Below, piece after piece: positions 1 through 6,201 of a stretch of DNA of 12,497 nt. The notes beneath the pieces were generated by a model. That model was not told where the DNA came from. It did no database searches and saw only the letters and a program-made list of their open reading frames with translations. Position numbers and translations under genes: made by a program. Origin of the DNA: Candidatus Omnitrophota bacterium (GTDB taxonomy: Bacteria; Omnitrophota; Koll11; Tantalellales; Tantalellaceae); NCBI GenBank assembly GCA_015231715.1, contig JADGBB010000010.1:1-12497 (forward strand), read 5' to 3'. The number at the start of each line of letters is the position of its first letter. The first letter of the stretch is position 1.

Positions 1-85
1 ACACATCCATGAAGTGTCTCCACCTGTTTGATGAAAATAACAGGGAAATTTTCAAATATGTGATGATTTTTTTGTGTGGCAGGAC

Positions 86-101
86 CCGAAAATTTTTTCG
101 G
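86..101. repeat. Short perfect palindrome upstream of the nitroreductase
   Basis: CCGAAAA and TTTTCGG flank two T residues, giving a 7-bp perfect stem. No T-run follows it, so it is not a convincing intrinsic terminator. It lies about 35 bp upstream of the candidate -10 of the next gene and could be an operator or the remnant of an upstream gene's end. The rest of 1-135 holds nothing I can assign. Confidence 0.3.
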
Positions 102-135
102 TACGTGATCTAAATGTGCATTTAATTTTTGAATT

Positions 136-144
136 TGGTATAAT
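136..144 (+). promoter_or_regulatory. Extended -10 promoter for the nitroreductase operon
   Basis: TGGTATAAT is a consensus extended -10 element (TGnTATAAT). The -35 region (about 115-121) has no good match to TTGACA, as often seen with extended -10 promoters. Transcription would start near 151, leaving a leader of about 25 nt that contains the AAGGGAGGG ribosome-binding site at 165-173. Confidence 0.5.
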
Positions 145-175
145 GAAAATTAAAGATGAACAAGAAGGGAGGGTT

Positions 176-793
176 ATGGAGTTTGGGGAGTTGGTCAGGA
201 AGCGTCGTTCGGTGCGGTCGTTTAAAATGGATGAAGTTTCGGATGAGATCATTGACGGGTTGATAAGGGTCGCGCATGTGGCGCCTAGCGGGTCTAATGC
301 TAAGAATTGGTTTTATGTTGTAGTGAAGACGAAAGAAGTTAAGCAGAAATTATTGAAAGCGGTAGAGGATAGGATCGCTGAGATTGCGCTTAAGATGAAT
401 TCTAAAAGCGCTAAAGATAATTTTTTAGCTTATACAAAATATTTCACTTTTTTTGCAGAAGCTCCAGTAGTTATTGCATGCATAATGAAAAAATATGATT
501 CGCTTTCAACTCGGATAATTAATAGATACGATAAAGAAAATGCTGTTGTTACAACTGCCGGTATACAGAACATATCCGCAAGTATAGAAAATTTACTTCT
601 TGCCGCAACTGATAAAGGGCTTGGCGCTTGCTGGATGACCGGGCCTTTAATTGCAAAAACAAAAATGGAAGAAGTTTTGAATATCGATAAAGAAGAAGAT
701 CTGGCTGCTTTAATTCCGATAGGCTGGCCTAATGAAGAAAAAAAATTAAATGAATTTCCGGAAAATCTCGGAGAGATCAGAAAATACATGTGA
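176..793 (+). CDS. Nitroreductase-family FMN oxidoreductase
   Basis: This 205-residue protein belongs to the FMN-dependent nitroreductase superfamily: usually cytoplasmic homodimers that use NAD(P)H to reduce nitro compounds, quinones or other acceptors. The true substrate cannot be read from sequence. Family marks are the N-terminal phosphate-contacting RRSVRSF (residues 10-16), PSGSNAKNW (37-45), GLGACWMTGP (148-157) and IPIGWP (180-185) near the C-terminus. The ATG at 176 is chosen because AAGGGAGGG sits 2-10 bases before it and the family normally begins just before the RRSVR motif. The open frame extends back to 74, but that part overlaps the promoter. The stop is one base before the next ATG, so the two genes are probably co-transcribed. 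Confidence 0.9.
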   Translation: MEFGELVRKRRSVRSFKMDEVSDEIIDGLIRVAHVAPSGSNAKNWFYVVVKTKEVKQKLLKAVEDRIAEIALKMNSKSAKDNFLAYTKYFTFFAEAPVVIACIMKKYDSLSTRIINRYDKENAVVTTAGIQNISASIENLLLAATDKGLGACWMTGPLIAKTKMEEVLNIDKEEDLAALIPIGWPNEEKKLNEFPENLGEIRKYM

Positions 794-794
794 T

Positions 795-1670
795 ATGAAA
801 TACCAAGGTACAGTAATAAGACCCCCAAGTGAAGCCGAAAGCCTTATTCTACAGGTAACTTTAGGTTGTTCTGATAACTCCTGCTCTTTTTGTCCCGCAT
901 ATAAACTTAAAAAATTCAAAATCAGGAATATAGCAGATATTGAAAAAGATATAATAGAATGCGCAAATAATTATCCTGATACTCAACGGATATTTTTAGC
1001 TGACGGTGATGCGATGATTATTCCCATGGGAATTTTAGAAAACATTCTGGATCTTTTAGATGCGAATTTTCCACGTCTGCGAAGAATCGGTATTTATGCT
1101 TCAGCTAAGAGTTTGGTTAACAAGAGCGTAAATGATCTTGTTAAATTAAAAAACAAAAAAATAGGAATAATATATTTAGGGATAGAGACAGGTGACGAGG
1201 AAGTATACAAGAATATAAACAAATGGGGAAATCCCGAAAAAGTCAAAGACGAATGCTTGAAAGTTAAAGAAAGCGGGATAAAATTGAATACAACAGTTGT
1301 GCTAGGTCTCGGCGGACAAAAGCTCTCCGAACAGCACTCAGTTAATACGGCAAAACTATTAAATCAAATACATCCCGACCAAGTAGCCGCTCTTACATTA
1401 ATGATAGTCAAAGGCACAGAAATATATAACCAGGAAAGATCCGGAGAGTTCACAGCTCTTGATAAAAGAGGATTTCTAAAAGAGCTATTCATTATGGTAA
1501 ATAATTTAGAAGATTTTTCGTGCTTATTCTTTTCAAATCACGCCTCAAATTATTTCCCGATAAGCGCAAGGTTCCCAAAAGAAAAAGCCGAAGTCCTATC
1601 AGGATTAAAACAAGTAATAGACGCTAAAGACGACTCGACACTAAGATCGGAATGGACCAGGGGATTATAG
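795..1670 (+). CDS. Radical SAM protein with CX4CX2C cluster motif
   Basis: This 291-residue protein has the radical SAM (Elp3/MiaB/NifB-like) barrel. The cluster cysteines are C25, C30 and C33 in GCSDNSCSFC, spaced CX4CX2C rather than the usual CX3CX2C. That spacing is a known variant in a COG1032-like family, often loosely annotated as coproporphyrinogen oxidase. Other barrel motifs are LADGDA (68-73) and GIETGDEEVY (129-138). Near the end, SNHASNYFPI (247-256) and a terminal RSEWTRGL match my memory of that family, so it looks full length. The reaction is unknown and no SPASM or cobalamin domain is visible. The start at 795 follows the nitroreductase stop by one base, with a weak GAGAG site upstream. 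A longer frame reaches back to 750 inside the previous gene but is unlikely to be used. Codons are strikingly A-ending. Confidence 0.88.
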   Translation: MKYQGTVIRPPSEAESLILQVTLGCSDNSCSFCPAYKLKKFKIRNIADIEKDIIECANNYPDTQRIFLADGDAMIIPMGILENILDLLDANFPRLRRIGIYASAKSLVNKSVNDLVKLKNKKIGIIYLGIETGDEEVYKNINKWGNPEKVKDECLKVKESGIKLNTTVVLGLGGQKLSEQHSVNTAKLLNQIHPDQVAALTLMIVKGTEIYNQERSGEFTALDKRGFLKELFIMVNNLEDFSCLFFSNHASNYFPISARFPKEKAEVLSGLKQVIDAKDDSTLRSEWTRGL

Positions 1671-1731
1671 TTGAGGTGGCATTTAGAAAATTTTGTATTT
1701 TTGATGTTTTTGTATGTTGTAAAAAATCCGG

Positions 1732-1961
1732 TTATGCCGCGCTAAGGACGAGATAGACAAGACTTTTCCGGATGTTGGGATTTATAGGCATTTTACAGTC
1801 ATTTTTCAACAATTACCTTTCCCGATGTCGATTGCTACGAAAAACAGCAAAGCTGTTTAGAGAAGCATGAGTCATCGGGGTTGAAAAATGGCTGTAAAAT
1901 GCCGTTGTTTAAATCCCGTGTCCGGAAAAGTCTTGTCTATCTCGTCCGTTCGTGTGCATAA
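1732..1961. repeat. Long imperfect inverted repeat (hairpin element)
   Basis: This element fills most of the 305-bp gap at 1671-1975. From outside in, the paired blocks are: 6 bp (1732-1737 with 1956-1961); a symmetric 8-nt unpaired loop; 27 bp perfect (1746-1772 with 1921-1947); 8 bp (1777-1784 with 1910-1917); 24 bp with one T/G mismatch (1787-1810 with 1880-1903); 7 bp (1821-1827 with 1873-1879); and an apical 7-bp stem with an AAA loop (1842-1848 with 1852-1858). The two arms would fold into one long hairpin in RNA or single-stranded DNA. It encodes no credible protein, shows no clear target-site duplication and has no T-run at its right end. It could be a MITE-like non-autonomous element, a recombination or structural site, or a structured RNA. 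The remainder of the gap (1671-1731) is AT-rich with nothing recognised. Confidence 0.85.
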
Positions 1962-1962
1962 T
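1933..1962 (+). promoter_or_regulatory. Promoter for the cobalamin-type radical SAM gene
   Basis: TTGTCT (1933-1938), an 18-bp spacer and CATAAT (1957-1962) form a sigma70-like promoter. Its -35 lies inside the right arm of the inverted repeat. Transcription would begin about 1969-1970, only 6-7 nt before the ATG at 1976, and no Shine-Dalgarno is present. A second possible -10 (TAAAAT, 1967-1972) would start transcription even closer to or inside the gene. Confidence 0.45.
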
Positions 1963-1975
1963 AAAGTAAAATAAT

Positions 1976-3280
1976 ATGAACATACTATTAATTAATCCTC
2001 CCATTTATGATTTCGCGGCTTATGATCTTTGGCTTAAGCCTTGGGGTCTTTTGAAGATCTCGGCTATTCTTAAAAAGGCGGGTTGTAATGTTTTTTTTGT
2101 TGATGCTTTAGATAGACATCATTCGTCTATAAAAGAAACGATAGAAGTCCGTCCGGACGGCACCGGTCATTTTTTATCCAGCATAGTTAAGCTTCCTGAA
2201 GTTTATAAAAATGTTCCCAGAAGATATAAAAGATATGGAATTTCAAAAGAGAATTTGATCGCGAGTTTTCCTGATGTAAAGATCGATCATGTTTTGGTTT
2301 CCTCGGGAATGACATATTGGTATTACGGGGTAAAAGAAGTTATTGGGCTAGTTAAAGAGCGCTATGATAATGTGCCAGTTATTCTTGGCGGTGTTTATGC
2401 CAGCTTGTGCTATGAGCATGCTAAAAAGGAAACCGGAGCTGATGTAGTTTTAAAAAATTCAGAGTTAAATGATCTTTCAAAAATATTGGGGATTGCTGCC
2501 GATTTTTCTCCAAAAGAAATACTAAGTACGATAATAGATTATGATTGGTATCCGAATACTGAATATGGTGTGATCAGGCTTAGTTTAGGTTGTCCGTTTA
2601 AGTGCGTTTATTGTGCTCAGCATTTGCTTTCGCCGTCATTTATGCAAAAAACTATGGAAGATGCCATAAATGAATTTACATATTTATACAACAAGGGTAT
2701 ACGTATATTCGCGTTTTATGATGACGCGCTTTTTGTGAATACTGAATATATAAAAACATTTCTTAAAAAAGCAGAAAAGATAAGTGATGTGCCGTTGCGG
2801 TTTTATACTCCAAACGGCCTTCATGTGAAGTATATAGATGAAGAACTGGCTTCTATCATGAAAAGAACAGGATTCAAAAGACCTGTTTTAAGTCTAGAGA
2901 CAGTTGACCCGATCAAAGAGAACAAATGGCACGATAAAGTTAATAGGGGAGACTTTATCGCGGCTGTAAATAATTTAAAAAACGCCGGTTACAGCGCAAA
3001 AGACATTATGGTGTATATGCTATACGGTGCGCCGGGAAGCAGTCTTGAAGAAATAACAAAAGCAGTTGAATTTTTACATGATCTGGGAGTAAATATCTCG
3101 CTCTGCGAATATTCGCCTGTGCCGGGAACCATTATGGCTGAGAGTATGAATTTGACAGAAGACCCATTGCTGCAAAATAATAGTACGTATGAACATCTTT
3201 TTTTAGGAAGTCACTCGGAAAGACAAGAAATAATAGATGTAAAAAATTATGTAAAAAATTTAAACGCGAAGTTGAGTTAG
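1976..3280 (+). CDS. B12-binding-type radical SAM protein
   Basis: This 434-residue protein has the class B architecture: an N-terminal Rossmann-like cobalamin-binding-type domain followed by a radical SAM barrel. MNILLINPP at the start, then PWGLLKISAILKKAG (22-36) and VILGGVYAS (135-143), are typical of the B12-binding half. The DxHxxG histidine motif is not present, as is common in radical SAM members. The cluster motif is LGCPFKCVYC, with C206, C210 and C213 in CX3CX2C spacing. Later motifs include SLETVDP and MVYMLYGAPG in the barrel. Such proteins often catalyse methylations or carbon-skeleton chemistry, sometimes on lipids, but the substrate is not deducible here. The start has no ribosome-binding site and sits 6-7 nt from a predicted transcription start. 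Codons drift from T-ending at the 5' end to A-ending at the 3' end. Confidence 0.88.
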   Translation: MNILLINPPIYDFAAYDLWLKPWGLLKISAILKKAGCNVFFVDALDRHHSSIKETIEVRPDGTGHFLSSIVKLPEVYKNVPRRYKRYGISKENLIASFPDVKIDHVLVSSGMTYWYYGVKEVIGLVKERYDNVPVILGGVYASLCYEHAKKETGADVVLKNSELNDLSKILGIAADFSPKEILSTIIDYDWYPNTEYGVIRLSLGCPFKCVYCAQHLLSPSFMQKTMEDAINEFTYLYNKGIRIFAFYDDALFVNTEYIKTFLKKAEKISDVPLRFYTPNGLHVKYIDEELASIMKRTGFKRPVLSLETVDPIKENKWHDKVNRGDFIAAVNNLKNAGYSAKDIMVYMLYGAPGSSLEEITKAVEFLHDLGVNISLCEYSPVPGTIMAESMNLTEDPLLQNNSTYEHLFLGSHSERQEIIDVKNYVKNLNAKLS

Positions 3281-3326
3281 AGACATAATGTTGCAGATTG
3301 AACGTCTAAAGTTTTTTTTGGTGTGC

Positions 3327-3356
3327 TTGACCCTTTGTGCAGGGGTGTGCTAGAGT
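3327..3356 (+). promoter_or_regulatory. Promoter for the prenyl synthase-lar operon
   Basis: TTGACC (3327-3332), an 18-bp spacer and TAGAGT (3351-3356), preceded by TGC to give an extended -10, make a plausible sigma70 promoter. The expected transcription start (about 3362-3364) coincides with the ATG at 3363, which has no Shine-Dalgarno. This predicts a leaderless mRNA. Confidence 0.5.
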
Positions 3357-3362
3357 ATTATA

Positions 3363-4433
3363 ATGCTGAATAAAATAAAACTAGATATAGATAAAGCCCT
3401 AAAAAATATTATTAATTCTTCTAATAAGACTTACGGGATAAAGTCTATAAATTCTGATCTATACGATGGACTGGAAGACTTTTTATTGCGTGACGGAAAA
3501 AGAATACGCCCGGCGCTTTTCTGCGTTGCGTATAGAGGGTATGAAAAAAAGAAAAAACTTTCTGACAAGGATCTGGCAGAAGGGGCGGCGGTTCTTGAAA
3601 TGCTGCATGATTTTTTTCTGATACATGACGATATTATTGATAATGCCGATACCCGTAGAGGGGGGCCATCTCTCCATAAACTTTTAGAGAAAAAAAGTAA
3701 AGTTCCCTCAAAAACTGCGGAATCTCTGGCAATAGTAGCAGGTGATCTACTTTTGATCTCAAGCATACAAACGTTCATGAATGTGCCGATCAATGAAAAA
3801 TTAAAAAAAATGTCGTTGGAAAAAATATTAGAAGCCGCATATTATACCGGTTTAGGAGAGTATCTTGATATAATCAATGAAGGTAGATCACTCGATGAGA
3901 TCAAACCTAAAGATATAATGAAAGTGTATGAGCTTAAAACAGCAAGATATACTTTTGAGGCGCCGCTTACAGCAGGAGCTTTACTCGCAGGGGCAAAAAA
4001 AGAAGAAATACTCAAACTATCAAAATGCGGGATGCTTTTAGGTAAATCTTTCCAAATTGCCGATGATATTATCGACATTTTAAGAACTACCGAAGAATCA
4101 GGCAAGCCTCATCTATCAGACCTAAAAGAATCAAAAAAAACATTAATAGTACTAAAAGCTGTTGCGCTATTAAGTAAAAAGGATGCGGTAGAATTCAATC
4201 GCATATTTGCCAAAAAAAGTAAATCAAACAACGATCTGCAAAAACTTAAAGAATATCTAATCTCCACGGGAGCAATTAAATCATCTGTCCAAGAAGCAAA
4301 AAGAATGCTGTCGCAAGCAAATAAAATTATTCAAAGTTTGTCGATAAAAAAACAAGCTATTCAACTGATAAACAGAATAAGCGAAAAATTAGAATGTTCA
4401 CTCGATATAAAAAACACTAATTTGGGAAAATAA
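3363..4433 (+). CDS. Trans-isoprenyl diphosphate synthase (polyprenyl synthetase family)
   Basis: This 356-residue all-alpha enzyme would condense isopentenyl diphosphate with an allylic diphosphate to make a linear prenyl diphosphate in the cytoplasm. Marks in order are GKRIRP (45-50), the first Asp-rich motif DDIID followed by NADTRRG (89-100), GDLLL (127-131), KTARYTF (192-198), and the second Asp-rich motif in FQIADDIIDIL (230-240). The first motif has no two-residue insertion, unlike bacterial IspA. F84 and F85 sit at -5 and -4 before it, which in characterised enzymes limits the product to about C15-C20; this is inference. The sequence extends about 30 residues beyond many short-chain enzymes, with a Lys-rich C-terminus. 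It heads a likely operon with larE 36 bp downstream. Confidence 0.92.
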   Translation: MLNKIKLDIDKALKNIINSSNKTYGIKSINSDLYDGLEDFLLRDGKRIRPALFCVAYRGYEKKKKLSDKDLAEGAAVLEMLHDFFLIHDDIIDNADTRRGGPSLHKLLEKKSKVPSKTAESLAIVAGDLLLISSIQTFMNVPINEKLKKMSLEKILEAAYYTGLGEYLDIINEGRSLDEIKPKDIMKVYELKTARYTFEAPLTAGALLAGAKKEEILKLSKCGMLLGKSFQIADDIIDILRTTEESGKPHLSDLKESKKTLIVLKAVALLSKKDAVEFNRIFAKKSKSNNDLQKLKEYLISTGAIKSSVQEAKRMLSQANKIIQSLSIKKQAIQLINRISEKLECSLDIKNTNLGK

Positions 4434-4469
4434 ATATTTCGCTTAAATAACAAGACGAGAATTAAATAG

Positions 4470-5297
4470 ATGACATGCGATAAAGAATCAGCAGTTAAGT
4501 ATGAAGTTCTAAAAAAAATTCTAAGTGGAATGGGTAGTCTTCTAGTCGCATATTCAGGCGGAGTAGACAGCACGTTTTTGCTTAAAGTTGCAGAAAACGT
4601 ATTAGACAAAAATGTTGTTGCGGTAACGGCTAGAAGCGAAACATATCCTGCCCGTGAATTCAAAGAAGCCGAGAAATTGCTAAAACATTTTAATGTTAAA
4701 CATATTGTTATTGATACCAAGGAACTGGAAAATGAAAAGTTTACGGCTAACACTCCTCAAAGATGTTATTACTGCAAAAGTGAATTGTTTTCAAAATTAA
4801 TACAATTAGCAAAAGAGCTCGGTTTGAAATATGTTGCAGATGGATCAAACTACGATGATCTGAGTGATTATAGGCCCGGAATGAAAGCCGCATGTGAGCT
4901 TGGGATAAGAAGCCCTCTGCAGGAGGCTAAGCTGACTAAAGAGGATATCAGGGCACTGTCTAATGAATTGAAACTGCCTACTTGGAAAAAACCTTCTTTT
5001 GCCTGTTTGTCTTCTAGGTTCCCTTACGGCGTTAAGATAACTCAAGAAGAATTAACAAAAATTGATAAAGCTGAAGAATATATTTTAAGTTTTGGCATTG
5101 AACAGGTAAGAGTGAGAGCGCACGGCCCTATAGCTAGGATTGAAATACCGGCGGAAAATATTCCAGGTATTTTTGATAACGGCATTTCAAAAAAAATAAC
5201 CGATAAACTTAAAAGTTTAGGATATACTTATGTTTCACTTGATCTTGAAGGCTACAGAACGGGAAGTATGAACGCAGTGCTTGATAATAAAGAATAA
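4470..5297 (+). CDS. larE: LarE, ATP-dependent sulfur transferase for nickel-pincer cofactor
   Basis: LarE adenylylates the carboxylates of the biscarboxylated pyridinium mononucleotide made by LarB and replaces them with thiocarboxylates. In the Lactiplantibacillus enzyme it sacrifices its own cysteine sulfur. The 275-residue protein has the PP-loop SGGVDS (29-34), the family signature PQRCYYCKSELF (96-107), ADGSNYDDLSDYRPG (123-137) and SPLQEAKLTKEDIR (148-161). C179 in ACLSSR aligns with the sacrificial Cys176 of L. plantarum LarE. No additional cysteine lies near C179, so the sacrificial mode seems likelier than the Fe-S-cluster mode of some LarEs; this is tentative. The region before the ATG has only a weak GACGAG site. 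It lies 3 bp before larB. Confidence 0.93.
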   Translation: MTCDKESAVKYEVLKKILSGMGSLLVAYSGGVDSTFLLKVAENVLDKNVVAVTARSETYPAREFKEAEKLLKHFNVKHIVIDTKELENEKFTANTPQRCYYCKSELFSKLIQLAKELGLKYVADGSNYDDLSDYRPGMKAACELGIRSPLQEAKLTKEDIRALSNELKLPTWKKPSFACLSSRFPYGVKITQEELTKIDKAEEYILSFGIEQVRVRAHGPIARIEIPAENIPGIFDNGISKKITDKLKSLGYTYVSLDLEGYRTGSMNAVLDNKE

Positions 5298-5300
5298 ATT

Positions 5301-6065
5301 ATGGATGCAAAAAAAATAAAACAATTACTCAATGACGTAAAGACCGGCAAGGTAGCAATAGACGAGGCAGTTAAAACTTTTAAAATGCTTCCGTTCGAAG
5401 AGATGGGATTCGCAAAGGTCGATACGCATAGGGAGCTGCGCTGCGGTTTTCCGGAAGTCGTTTTTTGCAAAGGAAAAACCATTGAACAGATCACTGAGAT
5501 AATGAAAAAACTTTCAGCACATTGTGACTGCGTTATGGCTACAAAGGCAGAAAAGAATGTGTATCTGGCCGTAAAAAAGCTGAACAAAAATGCTATCTAT
5601 CATGAACAAGCAAAAATAATAACTTTGGGAAAAAAGAAGAAAGAAAGCTTAAAAAAGTCGATATTGGTAATAAGCGCCGGGACTTCTGACATCCCGGTAG
5701 CTGAAGAAGCCGCAGTTACTGCTGAAAGTTTTGGTTTTGGAGTAGAAAAATTATATGATGCTGGAGTCGCGGGTATTCATAGATTGTTCAAACATAAACA
5801 AAAACTTGATGAAGCTAAAGTAATAATAGTTGTTGCAGGGATGGAAGGAGCACTGGCCAGTATAGTTGGAGGGCTAGTCGACAAGCCTGTTATAGCCGTG
5901 CCGACAAGTGTAGGATACGGCGCGAGTTTCAATGGTTTAGCGGCCTTGTTGTCTATGCTTAACTGTTGTGCTCCGGGTGTGGCGGTTATGAATATTGATA
6001 ACGGATTCGGCGCAGGATATTTTGCCGGCATGTTAAGCAGAATGGAGAAAAATAGGGACAACTAA
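5301..6065 (+). CDS. larB: LarB, pyridinium-3,5-biscarboxylate mononucleotide synthase
   Basis: LarB carboxylates nicotinic acid adenine dinucleotide at C5 and hydrolyses the phosphoanhydride, giving the substrate for LarE. The 254-residue protein has the LarB N-terminal part with THRELRCGFPEVVFC (42-56). A PurE-like (AIR carboxylase) domain follows: ISAGTSDIPVAEEAA (124-138), YDAGVAGIHRLF (152-163), VVAGMEGALASIVGGL (177-192) and VPTSVGYG (200-207). The NCCAPGVAVMNIDNGFGAG segment (221-239) carries the cysteine (C222 or C223) corresponding to the residue that forms an adduct with the dinucleotide in L. plantarum LarB. It is probably translated together with larE, 3 bp upstream, since no Shine-Dalgarno is visible. 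No larC follows, as the next gene belongs to a different operon. Confidence 0.94.
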   Translation: MDAKKIKQLLNDVKTGKVAIDEAVKTFKMLPFEEMGFAKVDTHRELRCGFPEVVFCKGKTIEQITEIMKKLSAHCDCVMATKAEKNVYLAVKKLNKNAIYHEQAKIITLGKKKKESLKKSILVISAGTSDIPVAEEAAVTAESFGFGVEKLYDAGVAGIHRLFKHKQKLDEAKVIIVVAGMEGALASIVGGLVDKPVIAVPTSVGYGASFNGLAALLSMLNCCAPGVAVMNIDNGFGAGYFAGMLSRMEKNRDN

Positions 6066-6164
6066 AAAAAATTCCATTTAAACATATTTACGATATTGTA
6101 AAAAAAGTTAGGTTGATTGGTGTCTGGATAATCGGTGAGTGTCCCTAATTAAGGTTTGATTTTA

Positions 6165-6193
6165 TTGCCAAAGGAGTAGTTTTCACATATACT
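6165..6193 (+). promoter_or_regulatory. Promoter for the sugar-nucleotide operon
   Basis: TTGCCA (6165-6170), a 17-bp spacer and TATACT (6188-6193) closely match the sigma70 consensus with ideal spacing. Transcription would start about 6200-6202, on the ATG at 6202. The AAGGAG at 6171-6176 lies inside the promoter spacer, about 25 nt from the ATG, and would not be transcribed, so it is not a ribosome-binding site for this gene. The rest of 6066-6164 is AT-rich with no recognised feature. Confidence 0.6.
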
Positions 6194-6201
6194 AATTCAC
6201 G

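Noticed and set aside
3..113. Open frame running in from the left edge to a TAA at 111-113, about 36 codons
   Set aside because: It is too short and low in complexity to recognise, it may be non-coding, and no motif supports calling it the tail of a gene.
74..175. N-terminal extension of the nitroreductase frame back to an ATG at 74
   Set aside because: It covers the extended -10 promoter, has no ribosome-binding site and would add residues unlike the family. The ATG at 176 has AAGGGAGGG just upstream.
1732..1961. Integron attC site
   Set aside because: The long imperfect palindrome recalls attC, but the ends do not carry the RYYYAAC and GTTRRRY core sites, the arms are too perfect and too long, and no integrase or cassette array is present.
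3277..3319. Intrinsic terminator after the 1976 gene
   Set aside because: A run of eight T residues is present at 3312-3319, but the preceding stem is only about four contiguous base pairs (AGAC with GTCT) with a 19-nt loop, too weak to annotate.
6084..6106. Hairpin TTTAC...GTAAA after larB as a terminator
   Set aside because: A five-base AT-rich stem followed by A residues, not T, is not a credible intrinsic terminator.
6053..6147. Inverted pair TAGGGACA (6053-6060) and TGTCCCTA (6140-6147) around the end of larB
   Set aside because: The 8-bp match is perfect but the arms are about 80 bp apart, one arm lies in coding sequence and no further pairing supports it. It could be a repeat remnant, but chance is not excluded.
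6171..6176. AAGGAG as a ribosome-binding site for the 6202 gene
   Set aside because: It is about 25 nt from the ATG and lies between the -35 and -10 elements, so it would not be in the transcript.
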